A stretch of DNA of 50,841 nucleotides from an uncultured Dorea sp. (GTDB lineage Bacteria; Bacillota; Clostridia; Lachnospirales; Lachnospiraceae). This document shows positions 32,965-41,631 of the stretch, piece by piece (position 1 is the stretch's first letter; the number at the start of each line of letters is the position of its first letter). Under the pieces are notes generated by a model. That model saw nothing but the letters and a program-made list of their open reading frames with translations, was not told where the DNA came from and did not search any database. The translations under genes were made by a program, and so were the position numbers. The DNA is taken from positions 1-50,841 of the forward strand of contig CANDQP010000007.1 of the NCBI GenBank assembly GCA_947388185.1, given 5' to 3'.

Positions 32965-33426
32965 TCATGACTCCTTCTTCTTACTGTACCCGGCAAAAAA
33001 GTCCGACAATGCATCCAACGTCTTAAGCAATACCGGTACCTCTGCCTCATCCAGCTTATCGAGCACGGCCTGGGTCATCTGCCTGTGGTAATCCTCATGA
33101 TGCCTGTATGCCCTGACGCCTTTCGCCGTCAGCCTCACAAACACCACTCTGCGGTCCTCCTCGCTTCTGCGGCGCTCTACATACTTCTTATTCACAAGGC
33201 TGTTCATGGCAGTTGTGAGAGAACCGACTGTGATATTCAGTTTCCTGGCAATGGAAGACATATTCCTGCCGTCACCTGTACCGACCGCCTCTATTACATG
33301 CATATCATTGTTCGTCAGATCCCTGAATTCATCCGTAATGATCGCTTTCTCTTCCAGCTCCCAGATCTCGTTGATCAGGTTGACCAGGATATTGTTGATC
33401 ATCATATATGCCTGTTCCATTCCCAT
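32965..33426 (-). CDS. fabT: MarR-family regulator, FabT-like
   Basis: The 153-residue winged-helix protein has LTNNDMHVIEAVGTG, the recognition region MSSIARKLNITVGSLTTAMN and the wing VERRRSEEDRRVVFVRLTAK typical of MarR proteins. Two starts are possible: ATG 33426 is 3 bases from GGAGG, and ATG 33420 is 9 bases away and better spaced. It ends the fatty-acid gene run. The promoter of fabH carries two TTTGA-N3-TCAAA palindromes, which match the FabT operator type of Gram-positive bacteria. The name rests on this context and not on a sequence search. FabT represses fab genes, with acyl-ACP as corepressor in streptococci. Confidence 0.8.
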   Translation of the reverse strand: MGMEQAYMMINNILVNLINEIWELEEKAIITDEFRDLTNNDMHVIEAVGTGDGRNMSSIARKLNITVGSLTTAMNSLVNKKYVERRRSEEDRRVVFVRLTAKGVRAYRHHEDYHRQMTQAVLDKLDEAEVPVLLKTLDALSDFFAGYSKKKES

Positions 33427-33474
33427 TCACCTCCTTTAATCCGTTAACTCCGTTGCCGTATCACTCATTCCCTA

Positions 33475-34566
33475 TTATACTCTTTCTGCCATCAGAGAAT
33501 CAATAACTTCTTTTACGGTTTCCAGATGTTCCGCCTTATATGCATACGCCCCGCAGAATAATAAGGCGTCGTCCACCTCGCCCTTCGCCGCATGGATCAG
33601 CGCGTCCGTGATGCAGTATGGGATCTCGGCCGGGCTGCAGCTATGCAGGCATCTGTGGCATGGGCTGTGGGGAATCTGCTCCCCCGCCATCACCTTCTTC
33701 ATAAATGGATTCATGATCGCCCGTCCCGGCATCCCGACCGGACTCTTCACGATAGCGATATCCTCTTCCCCCGCCTTAAGATATGCCTCTTTGTAACGGA
33801 TATCCGCGTCGCATTCCCAGGTCGTCACGAATCTGGTCGCAACCTGAACGGCATCCGCGCCAAGGGCAAATGCATGCTCTGCCTTCTGCCGGTTCTCGAT
33901 ACCGCCGCCAAGCGCCGCGGGAATCTTACAGTGATATTGTTCCTCATACTGTTTCACCGTATCCAGGATCCTCCTAACTTCAGCATCGTATACCGCATTG
34001 CAGTCTGCGCCCTGTTCCTTTGCCCGGTATTCCTTAAGCTGCTCCCTGGTAAATCCCAGATGTCCTCCCGCCTTTGGTCCCTCGATCACCAGCAGGTCCG
34101 GCATCCTTCCGTATTTCTTGCCCCAGTATTTCAAGATGACCTTGGCTGATTTCTCCGTAGATACGATGGGTGCAAGCTTCACCTCAGAATCCCCGGCAAT
34201 CTTCGGAAGATCCATGGGAAGGCCTGCACCGGATATAATAATGTCCGCGCCCGCGTCGATCGCCGCCCTGACATATTCCTCATAATGCCGCATGGCCACC
34301 ATCAGATTGAATCCTATGATCCCCTCCGGCGCGATCTCCCTCGCCTTCCTGTACTCCTTACCGATCGCCCTTAAATTGGCCGCCTTCGTATCCGTGTCAA
34401 AATCCGGCTCCCGAAAACCAATCTGGGCGGCAGAGATCACTCCTATGCCGCCCTCTTTCGCAACCGCTCCGGCGAGATTACCAAGGCTGATACCCACTCC
34501 CATTCCGCCCTGTATGACTGGAACACCTGCTTCTATATTTCCTATCTTCAATGGATGAACATTCAT
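33475..34566 (-). CDS. Nitronate monooxygenase / FabK-like flavoprotein
   Basis: ATG 34566 (MNVHPLKIGNIEAGVPVIQG) lies 7 bases after GGAG; an ATG at 34572 is too close. The 363-residue TIM-barrel flavoprotein has PVIQGGMGVGISLGNLAGAV, DIIISGAGLPMDLP, EGPKAGGHLGFT and LGADAVQVATRFVTTWECDA, the FMN-binding pattern of nitronate monooxygenases (2-nitropropane dioxygenase). It is related to FabK but longer, with a C-terminal cysteine cluster (CHRCLHSCSPAEIPYC). A true FabK lies upstream in the same run (41624-42562), so this paralogue may detoxify nitronates or act on another enoyl substrate. Confidence 0.88.
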   Translation of the reverse strand: MNVHPLKIGNIEAGVPVIQGGMGVGISLGNLAGAVAKEGGIGVISAAQIGFREPDFDTDTKAANLRAIGKEYRKAREIAPEGIIGFNLMVAMRHYEEYVRAAIDAGADIIISGAGLPMDLPKIAGDSEVKLAPIVSTEKSAKVILKYWGKKYGRMPDLLVIEGPKAGGHLGFTREQLKEYRAKEQGADCNAVYDAEVRRILDTVKQYEEQYHCKIPAALGGGIENRQKAEHAFALGADAVQVATRFVTTWECDADIRYKEAYLKAGEEDIAIVKSPVGMPGRAIMNPFMKKVMAGEQIPHSPCHRCLHSCSPAEIPYCITDALIHAAKGEVDDALLFCGAYAYKAEHLETVKEVIDSLMAERV

Positions 34567-34599
34567 TGTCATTCTCCTGTTGTTTTAAACAATTAGCTG

Positions 34600-36318
34600 T
34601 TACAGCCTGCGGAACCTGTCATAACGGCGCCCCGCAAGCTCCTCGCCGGACATCTGCCCGTACCGGAGCAGGAACTGCTCGATCTTACTCGCGATCGGCT
34701 GTGTGACTTCACGCAGATTCTCCGCGGTGTATCCCGACGGCTCTGCAAATACCTGCTCAACGATTCCCATATGATAGAGATCCTCCGCTGTGAGGCGCAT
34801 CACGCCTGCCGCATCCTTCGCTTTCGAGCTGTCCTTCCACAGAATACTTGCGAATCCCTCCGGGGAGAGGATGGAATAGACAGAGTTCTCCAACATCCAT
34901 ACCTCGTCCGCCGCAGCCATGGCGAGGGCGCCCCCGCTCCCGCCTTCTCCGATGATGATAGACAGCACCGGAACCTTAAGGCCGGACATCTCGTAGATAT
35001 TTCTGGCGATTGCTTCTCCCTGTCCCCGTTCTTCTGCCTCAAGCCCGCAGAAGGCTCCCGGAGTATCTACGAAACAGATCACAGGACGGCCAAATTTCTC
35101 CGCCTGCTTCATCAGACGCAGGGATTTGCGGTATCCGTCCGGAGACGGCATGCCGAAGTTGCGCTCGATATTCTCCTTGGTATTCGTCCCCTTCGCCTGG
35201 GCGATCACAGTCACCGGCATTCCCCGGAATCTTGCAATACCGCCGATGATCGCCTTGTCGTCGGCGAAATACCTGTCGCCGTGGAGTTCTATGAAGTCCG
35301 TAAATAATTCCCGGATATAATCACTTCCCACCGGGCGGTCATTCATACGCGAGAGCTGAACACGGTCCCAGGCCTCGGCAAGCCGGTTGCTGACCCTGAG
35401 TTCTCTTGGGAGGCTGCTTCCTGCAGACAGACCGGATTCCGAACCATCGGATTTATTCCCTTTCACGTGCAGCATCAGAATCTGTGATAATGTCTCTTTA
35501 AGCTGCGGCCGCTCCACGATCCCGTCGATGAATCCGTGTTCCAGAAGGAATTCGGAACGCTGGAAACCCTTGGGAAGCTTCTGCCCGATGGTCTGCTCGA
35601 TCACTCTTGGACCGGCAAAACCGATCAGCGCCTTGGGTTCTGCCAGGATCACATCCCCCAGCATGGCAAAGCTTGCTGTCACACCGCCCGTGGTCGGATC
35701 CGTCAGCACACTGATATACAGAAGCCCCGCATCACTGTGACGCTTGAGCGCCGCCGAAGTCTTCGCCATCTGCATCAGAGATATGATCCCTTCCTGCATC
35801 CTGGCGCCGCCCGAGCAGGCAAATAAGATCACCGGCAGCCGTTCCCTGGTCGCCCGCTCTACCGCCCTTGCGATCTTCTCTCCTACCACTTCTCCCATGC
35901 TCGCCATCAGGAAACGTCCGTCACAGACTCCCAGGATTGCTTCTGTTCCATCGATACGCGCCTTTCCAGTGACAATCGCTTCTGCAAGGCCGGTTTTCTC
36001 CTGCAATACGCCAAGCTTCTCTTCATATCCCTTGTAATTCAACGGATTGGGAGTCTTAAGCTCCAGATCCCACTCTTCGAAAGTCCCCTCGTCCGCCACC
36101 ATCTCGATACGGCGGTACGCATGTACGCGGAAATACCCTCCGCATTTCGGACAGATATAATAGTCGCTCTTCACATCCTCCGCGATGATCGCACTGCCGC
36201 ATTTATTACATTTCCGCAAGAGTCCTTCCGGCACCTCCGGCCTTGCGGAATTCAACGCAATATAACCTTTTCTTCCAGACGCAAGCCTGGTCTTCTTAAA
36301 CACATTATCCAGCTTCAT
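34600..36318 (-). CDS. accDA: Fused acetyl-CoA carboxylase carboxyltransferase, beta-alpha (AccDA)
   Basis: A single 572-residue protein contains both carboxyltransferase subunits. The AccD half (about 1-285) has the zinc finger CNKCGSAII with CPKCGGYFR, and the FACSGGARMQEGIISLMQMA active-site helix. A linker, GNKSDGSESGLSAGSSLPRE, joins it to the AccA half (about 310-572), with FIELHGDRYFADDKAIIGGI, CFVDTPGAFCGLEAEERGQG and GEGGSGGALAMAAADEVWML. It transfers carboxylate from carboxybiotin to acetyl-CoA, giving malonyl-CoA. In E. coli and Bacillus the two are separate genes. It follows accC by 29 bp. Confidence 0.95.
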   Translation of the reverse strand: MKLDNVFKKTRLASGRKGYIALNSARPEVPEGLLRKCNKCGSAIIAEDVKSDYYICPKCGGYFRVHAYRRIEMVADEGTFEEWDLELKTPNPLNYKGYEEKLGVLQEKTGLAEAIVTGKARIDGTEAILGVCDGRFLMASMGEVVGEKIARAVERATRERLPVILFACSGGARMQEGIISLMQMAKTSAALKRHSDAGLLYISVLTDPTTGGVTASFAMLGDVILAEPKALIGFAGPRVIEQTIGQKLPKGFQRSEFLLEHGFIDGIVERPQLKETLSQILMLHVKGNKSDGSESGLSAGSSLPRELRVSNRLAEAWDRVQLSRMNDRPVGSDYIRELFTDFIELHGDRYFADDKAIIGGIARFRGMPVTVIAQAKGTNTKENIERNFGMPSPDGYRKSLRLMKQAEKFGRPVICFVDTPGAFCGLEAEERGQGEAIARNIYEMSGLKVPVLSIIIGEGGSGGALAMAAADEVWMLENSVYSILSPEGFASILWKDSSKAKDAAGVMRLTAEDLYHMGIVEQVFAEPSGYTAENLREVTQPIASKIEQFLLRYGQMSGEELAGRRYDRFRRL

Positions 36319-36347
36319 ATCATGTCACCTTTACATTCCCATTCTGT

Positions 36348-37712
36348 TTAACTGTACAGGGCCTTGTGAAGCGCCTCTTCATTTTCCGCAATAAATTCGA
36401 TATCAATGTCTCCCGACAGGTAATCCGGACGGCCAAGGATCTCATACTGGTAATCCACGTTCGTGTCGATCCCCTCTATGATGACTTCTCCCAGCGCGCT
36501 CTGCATCTTCCGTATGGCCTCGCCGCGGTTCTTCGCCCATACGATGAGCTTCGCAACCATAGAATCATAGTACGGCGGTATGGTATAACCGCTGTAAATG
36601 GCTGAATCGATCCGTATTCCCTTGCCTCCCGGCAGGTACATATCCGTGATGGTCCCGGGAGACGGCCTGAAGCCCTTTCCCGGATTCTCGGCATTGATCC
36701 TGCACTCGATGGCATGCCCCCTGAGATGAATGTCTTCCTGGGTAAAAGCAAGCTTCCTTCCGGACGCGATCCGTATCTGTTCCTTTATCAGGTCGATCCC
36801 CGTCACCCACTCCGTGACCGGATGCTCCACCTGGATCCGGGTATTCATTTCCATAAAATAGAAATTACCGTTCTTCTCCAGCAGGAATTCTATGGTCCCG
36901 GCATTCTGATAGCCTGCCGCCTTCGCCGCTTTCACCGCCGCTTCCCCCATCCGTTCCCTCAGTTCGTCAGACAGGGCGATGGAAGGGGATTCCTCGATCA
37001 TCTTCTGGTGGTTCCGCTGGATAGAACAATCTCGTTCCCCCAGATGGACCACATTGCCATATTGATCCGCAAGGATCTGGAACTCAATGTGCCTGGGATG
37101 CTGCACAAAGTGTTCGATATACATGGTGTTATCGCCGAACGCCAGCTGCGTCTCCTTCTGGGCGGTCTGGAAGCTCCGCTCGAACTCCTCCGGCGTATTG
37201 GCAATACGCATGCCCTTGCCGCCGCCGCCAAGCGCTGCCTTCACGATGACCGGGTATCCGATCTCTTCCGCTATGGCCGCGCCCGTTCCGGCATCATAGA
37301 TGGGTTCCGTGCTTCCGGGGATGACCGGCACGCCCGCCGCAGCCATGGTATTCCTTGCCTCCTGCTTGTTCCCAAGCTTCGCGATGACTTCGGAATCCGG
37401 TCCGATAAATGTGATATTGCACTGCTCGCACAGCTCCGCGAACCTGCTGTTCTCCGACAGAAAACCAAAACCCGGATGAATCGCGTCGGCTCCCGTCACG
37501 ATGGTAGCGCTGATGATACGGTCCATGCTCAGATAACTCTCCGAAGATGCCGCAGGGCCGATACAGACTGCTTCATCTGCAAGCTTCGTGTGAAGCGCCT
37601 CTCTGTCGGCCTCCGAGTAGACCGCCACCGTCTCGATTCCCATCTCCCTGCAGGCACGGATAATACGTACCGCGATCTCGCCCCGATTGGCGATTAATAC
37701 TTTCTTGATCAT
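36348..37712 (-). CDS. accC: Biotin carboxylase subunit of acetyl-CoA carboxylase
   Basis: ATG 37712 (MIKKVLIANRGEIAVRIIRA) lies 5 bases after GGTGG; the GTG at 37721 overlaps that binding site. The 454-residue ATP-grasp enzyme carboxylates the biotin on AccB. Visible parts are the N-terminal IANRGEIAVRIIRACREMG, the ATP loop KAALGGGGKGMRIA, HPRHIEFQILADQYGNVVHL, the metal site FYFMEMNTRIQVEHPVTEWV and the C-terminal PYYDSMVAKLIVW. It sits between fabZ and accDA, so the complete carboxylase set (accB, accC, accDA) is in one run. Confidence 0.96.
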   Translation of the reverse strand: MIKKVLIANRGEIAVRIIRACREMGIETVAVYSEADREALHTKLADEAVCIGPAASSESYLSMDRIISATIVTGADAIHPGFGFLSENSRFAELCEQCNITFIGPDSEVIAKLGNKQEARNTMAAAGVPVIPGSTEPIYDAGTGAAIAEEIGYPVIVKAALGGGGKGMRIANTPEEFERSFQTAQKETQLAFGDNTMYIEHFVQHPRHIEFQILADQYGNVVHLGERDCSIQRNHQKMIEESPSIALSDELRERMGEAAVKAAKAAGYQNAGTIEFLLEKNGNFYFMEMNTRIQVEHPVTEWVTGIDLIKEQIRIASGRKLAFTQEDIHLRGHAIECRINAENPGKGFRPSPGTITDMYLPGGKGIRIDSAIYSGYTIPPYYDSMVAKLIVWAKNRGEAIRKMQSALGEVIIEGIDTNVDYQYEILGRPDYLSGDIDIEFIAENEEALHKALYS

Positions 37713-37721
37713 GTATACCAC

Positions 37722-38147
37722 CTATCCAATCATAAATGTCAATTCTGCCGTGACAACCGTCTTACCTTCCACACTGGCAACCGCTTCGCCGACTCCTACC
37801 GGGCCTTTCTGTTTGATGATGCGCGTCTCCAGACGCACCTTATCTCCCGGCACGATCTTACCCTTGAATTTGCACTTATTAATGCCGCCGAAATATGCCG
37901 TCTTGCCCTTATTCTCTTCTAAGCTTAAGATCGCCACCGCGCCTGCCTGCGCCAGCGCCTCCACTGTCAATACTCCCGGCATCACCGGTTCCTGCGGGAA
38001 ATGTCCCGCGAAGAAATCCTCGCGATAGGTTACGCATTTGTAACCAACGGCATATTTGCCCGGCTCATAGTCTTCAATATAGTCAAGAAGCAGGAACGGA
38101 TGACGGTGGGGGATGATCTCTTTGATCTGATTAATGTCTAGTTTCAT
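37722..38147 (-). CDS. fabZ: 3-hydroxyacyl-ACP dehydratase FabZ
   Basis: ATG 38147 (MKLDINQIKEIIPHRHPFLL) follows AAGGAGATTGAGC. The 141-residue hot-dog-fold dehydratase has the catalytic His in IPHRHPFLLLD and the catalytic Glu in FAGHFPQEPVMPGVLTVEAL. It removes water from 3-hydroxyacyl-ACP in the elongation cycle. Only one dehydratase is seen in the window and no FabN or FabA partner, so how unsaturated fatty acids are made is not clear from this locus. Confidence 0.95.
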   Translation of the reverse strand: MKLDINQIKEIIPHRHPFLLLDYIEDYEPGKYAVGYKCVTYREDFFAGHFPQEPVMPGVLTVEALAQAGAVAILSLEENKGKTAYFGGINKCKFKGKIVPGDKVRLETRIIKQKGPVGVGEAVASVEGKTVVTAELTFMIG

Positions 38148-38177
38148 GCTCAATCTCCTTCAATTGGTATACCCGGT

Positions 38178-38630
38178 TTACTTAATCCGGAACAACGGCT
38201 GTCCATACTCTACTGCCTGCCCGTTCTCAACCAGTATCTCTTCTATGATCCCGTCGAATTCGCTCTCGATCTCATTCATCAGCTTCATTGCCTCCACGAT
38301 CGCCAGCGTCTGACCCTTCTTCACCGTGTCTCCCACAGCTACGAACGGCGCCGCATCCTCGGCAGGAGCGGCGTAGAATGTGCCGACTAACGGAGACTCC
38401 ACAAGCTTCCCTCCTGACGGGGCGCTGTCCGCCGTAACCGAAGGAACTTCCGCAGCTGCTGCAGCCACAGCCCCTTCGATACCCGTACTGATCTCCGGCG
38501 CCGCTACCACCTGTACCTGACCCTTCTTCTTCGTCAGGTGAAGCTTCACACCATTTTCTTCGTACTTTAATCCGGTCAGTTCAGACGCGGATACCGTCTC
38601 AATCAATCTGATAAGGTTCTCAATCTCCAT
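38178..38630 (-). CDS. accB: Biotin carboxyl carrier protein of acetyl-CoA carboxylase
   Basis: The 150-residue protein has an N-terminal helix region, an Ala/Pro-rich linker (about 45-75), and a biotinyl domain with the biotin-accepting Lys 116 in IVEAMKLMNEIESEFDG. The thumb-like APAEDAAPFVAVGD segment is typical of BCCP. ATG 38630 follows GGAGGTGCATGGAAT. It lies 14 bp after fabF. Confidence 0.96.
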   Translation of the reverse strand: MEIENLIRLIETVSASELTGLKYEENGVKLHLTKKKGQVQVVAAPEISTGIEGAVAAAAAEVPSVTADSAPSGGKLVESPLVGTFYAAPAEDAAPFVAVGDTVKKGQTLAIVEAMKLMNEIESEFDGIIEEILVENGQAVEYGQPLFRIK

Positions 38631-38644
38631 ATTCCATGCACCTC

Positions 38645-39883
38645 CTAGCCTTCGTATTTCTGAAGCAGTAATGTGGCGTTATGCCCGCCGAAGCCCAGAG
38701 AGTTGGTAAGGACATAATTGACCTCCCGCTCTACCGGTGCGCCGATGGCATAGTTCAAGTCACATTCTGCGTCTGTTTCCTTCGTTCCCATGGTCTGGTG
38801 GATGAATCCGTCCTGGATCGTCTTCACGCAGGTAATGAATTCCACTCCGCCTGCCGCGCCAAGCAGATGACCGATCATGGATTTGGTCGAGTTGATGACT
38901 ACGTCTTTTGCCGCCTCGCCGAACGCCAGCTTGACAGCGCGCGTCTCAAACAGATCATTGTGATGAGTTCCGGTTCCATGGGCGTTGATGTAATCCACCT
39001 GCTCAGGGGAGACTCCGCCTTCCTTCATGGCAAGCTCCATTGCCTTCGCCGCGCCGCTTCCGTCCTCTGCCGGTGAAGTGATGTGATAAGCGTCCCCGGT
39101 CGCGCCGTATCCTGTAACCTCCGCATAGATCTTAGCGCCCCTCGCCTTCGCATGCTCAAGCTCCTCTAAGACTACCACTCCGGCGCCTTCGCCCAATACG
39201 AATCCGTCCCTGTCCTTGTCAAATGGGATCGATGCACGCATAGGATCCTGGGACGCGGACAACGCCGTCAGACTGGTAAATCCAGCCACTCCGGTGGGGC
39301 AGATGCAGCTCTCTGTTCCGCCTGCCAGCATAATATCCGCATCGTCATACTGGATGGCGCGCAGCGCGTCTCCGATACAGTTCGTACCAGAAGCACATGC
39401 CGTTACCACATTCGTACACTTGCCTTTCAGCCCCAGCTGAATAGAGATATTACCTGCCGCCATATTGGAGATCATCAGAGGCACCATCAACGGATTCACT
39501 CTGCCGGGCCCCTTGGTCAGGATCTTCTCGTACTCACGTTCTACAACCTGCAGGCTTCCGATTCCTGATCCGACGATCACACCGGCGCGGAACGGATCTT
39601 CCTTCTCCATGTCGAGACCCGCATCCTCATACGCCTCCATCGCGGCTGCCACCGCATACTGGGAGAATGGCTCCATGCGCTTTGCTGCCTTGAAATCCAT
39701 ATGCTCCTTCGCCGCAAAACCCTTCACCTCTGCAGCAACTTTTACCTTATAATCCGAAGTATCAAATCTGGTGATCTCACCAATCCCTACTTTTCCTTCT
39801 TTCACGCCGCTCCAGAACTCTTCCACCGTATTCCCGATCGGTGTCACAGCACCAAGTCCGGTCACTACAACTCTTCTTTTCAT
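38645..39883 (-). CDS. fabF: 3-oxoacyl-ACP synthase II
   Basis: The 412-residue condensing enzyme elongates acyl-ACP with malonyl-ACP. The catalytic Cys is in VVTACASGTNCIGDAL, and the two His are in NAHGTGTHHND and KSMIGHLLGAAGG. The N-terminal RRVVVTGLGAVTPIGNTVEE and C-terminal NSLGFGGHNATLLLQKY are typical. ATG 39883 follows GAAGGAGATAAGGAATCAT. It lies about 50 bp after fabG. Confidence 0.97.
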   Translation of the reverse strand: MKRRVVVTGLGAVTPIGNTVEEFWSGVKEGKVGIGEITRFDTSDYKVKVAAEVKGFAAKEHMDFKAAKRMEPFSQYAVAAAMEAYEDAGLDMEKEDPFRAGVIVGSGIGSLQVVEREYEKILTKGPGRVNPLMVPLMISNMAAGNISIQLGLKGKCTNVVTACASGTNCIGDALRAIQYDDADIMLAGGTESCICPTGVAGFTSLTALSASQDPMRASIPFDKDRDGFVLGEGAGVVVLEELEHAKARGAKIYAEVTGYGATGDAYHITSPAEDGSGAAKAMELAMKEGGVSPEQVDYINAHGTGTHHNDLFETRAVKLAFGEAAKDVVINSTKSMIGHLLGAAGGVEFITCVKTIQDGFIHQTMGTKETDAECDLNYAIGAPVEREVNYVLTNSLGFGGHNATLLLQKYEG

Positions 39884-39935
39884 ATGATTCCTTATCTCCT
39901 TCTAATATCTGTAACATTTCAGACAAGCTGTTCTG

Positions 39936-40676
39936 TTACATCGCCATACCGCCGTCTACATGCAGCACCTGCCCGGTAATATATCCCGCGTCCTCCGATG
40001 CCAGAAACGCCGCAGCAGCAGCCACCTGTTCCGGCTTCCCAAAGGTTCCAAGAGGAATCTGCGCTGCCGTCGCCTCTCTTACCTTCTCAGACAGCACGCT
40101 GGTCATATCCGTCTCGATAAATCCCGGGGCAATCGCATTGACCGTAACCCCGCGTGATGCAAGCTCCCTGGCCGCCGCCTTGGTAAGCCCGATGACGCCT
40201 GCCTTCGACGCAGCATAATTGGCCTGCCCTGCATTGCCTGTCACTCCCACTACGGAGGACATATTGATGATACGCCCGCTCTTTTGCTTCAACATCTGAC
40301 GGCTCGCAAACCGGATCGTGTTAAATGCCCCCTTAAGGTTCGTACTGATCACCTGGTCGAACGCTTCCTCACTCATCTTCATCAGAAGCCCGTCTCTGGT
40401 GACCCCTGCATTGTTGACCAGGATATCAATGTGTCCATGCTCTCTGATCACATCCTGGATAAATGTCTCGCATTTCCCATAGTCGGACACGTCGCACTGG
40501 TATATGTCCGCGCTGCCGCCGCCCGCTTCGATCTCATGCTTCACTTCTTCGGCTCTGTCCTTAGATCCGTTATAATTGATCACCACAACCGCGCCTAAGG
40601 AAGCCAGCTTCATCGCGACAGCTCTGCCGATCCCTCTTGACGCTCCGGTTATGACTGCTACTTTTCCATCCAACAT
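39936..40676 (-). CDS. fabG: 3-oxoacyl-ACP reductase
   Basis: The 246-residue short-chain dehydrogenase has the NADPH-binding TGASRGIGRAVA, the NNAG motif (DILVNNAGVTRDGL), catalytic Ser in NMSSVVGVTGNAGQ, YxxxK in NYAASKAG, and the C-terminal YITGQVLHVDGGMAM usual for FabG. It reduces 3-oxoacyl-ACP in each elongation cycle. ATG 40676 follows GGGAAGGGACAAATAGT, 19 bp after fabD. Confidence 0.97.
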   Translation of the reverse strand: MLDGKVAVITGASRGIGRAVAMKLASLGAVVVINYNGSKDRAEEVKHEIEAGGGSADIYQCDVSDYGKCETFIQDVIREHGHIDILVNNAGVTRDGLLMKMSEEAFDQVISTNLKGAFNTIRFASRQMLKQKSGRIINMSSVVGVTGNAGQANYAASKAGVIGLTKAAARELASRGVTVNAIAPGFIETDMTSVLSEKVREATAAQIPLGTFGKPEQVAAAAAFLASEDAGYITGQVLHVDGGMAM

Positions 40677-40695
40677 ACTATTTGTCCCTTCCCTG

Positions 40696-41631
40696 TCACT
40701 GCAGCTCTTGTGCCACTTTCTCTACATCTTCCCAGACCGCGATATTATATACCTTCACATCCCGGCTGATCTTCTTCATGAATCCTGCAAGAGTCTTTCC
40801 CGGGCCGATCTCCACGAAGATATCTACGCCCTCCCGGATCATGGCTTCCATACTCTGCATCCAGCGAACCGGAGAACTTACCTGCTTCGTAAGGAGTTCC
40901 CTGGTCTCCCCGATATCTTCCACTTTCTCTGCCGTCACATTCGTAACATACGGGATATCAAGAGGATGGAGAGTCACCGTCTCAAGCTCCCTCGCAAGCT
41001 CTTCGCCTGCGGGCAGGAGAAGCGGTGAATGGAACGGTCCGCTGACATTCAGCATCATGGCACGCTTCGCACCTGCCGCTTTCAGCCTCTCTGCCGCTTC
41101 CTCTACCGCCGACAGCTTCCCGGTGATGACGATCTGGCCCGGACAATTGTAGTTCGCGACCGTCACATTGCCTGCCGCCTCACCGTCCATCGCCTCAAGT
41201 ACCTCTTCAATCTTAGAAGCTTCCATTCCCATCACCGCACACATGCCGCCTTCACCTGCGGGCACCGTGTTCTGCATCAGGATTCCTCTCTTCCGCACCA
41301 GACGAACGGCATCCAGATCATCCATTCCGCCTGCCGCAGCAATGGCGCTGTATTCGCCAAGGCTTAAGCCCGCCGTGATATCCGGCTTAAGTCCTCTCTC
41401 CTCCACAACCTTTGTCATGGCAAGACAAGTCGTGACCAGCGCCGCCTGTGTATATTCAGTAAGGTCAAGCTTCTCATTCTCCTCAAAACAGAGCGCCTTC
41501 ATATCAAGCCCAAGCTTCTCGCCCGCCTGGTCGAAGATCGCCCTTGCAGTCTCGCTTCTCTCATAGAAATCCGCTCCCATGCCTGCCTTCTGGGCTCCCT
41601 GCCCCGGATAGATAAATGCAATCTTAGACAT
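40696..41631 (-). CDS. fabD: Malonyl-CoA:ACP transacylase
   Basis: The 311-residue acyltransferase begins MSKIAFIYPGQGAQKAGMGA and has the nucleophile Ser in AGLSLGEYSAIAAAG. The second active-site His lies in LNVSGPFHSPLL. NYNCPGQIVITG and VEIGPGKTLAGFMKKI complete the fold. It loads malonyl onto ACP. ATG 41631 lies inside the end of fabK (8-bp overlap), behind AAAGGAGCGGGATTTT. Confidence 0.97.
   Translation of the reverse strand: MSKIAFIYPGQGAQKAGMGADFYERSETARAIFDQAGEKLGLDMKALCFEENEKLDLTEYTQAALVTTCLAMTKVVEERGLKPDITAGLSLGEYSAIAAAGGMDDLDAVRLVRKRGILMQNTVPAGEGGMCAVMGMEASKIEEVLEAMDGEAAGNVTVANYNCPGQIVITGKLSAVEEAAERLKAAGAKRAMMLNVSGPFHSPLLLPAGEELARELETVTLHPLDIPYVTNVTAEKVEDIGETRELLTKQVSSPVRWMQSMEAMIREGVDIFVEIGPGKTLAGFMKKISRDVKVYNIAVWEDVEKVAQELQ

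Noticed and set aside
36714-37697. 327-codon plus-strand frame opposite accC
   Set aside because: Antisense shadow of a complete biotin carboxylase; no recognisable domain.
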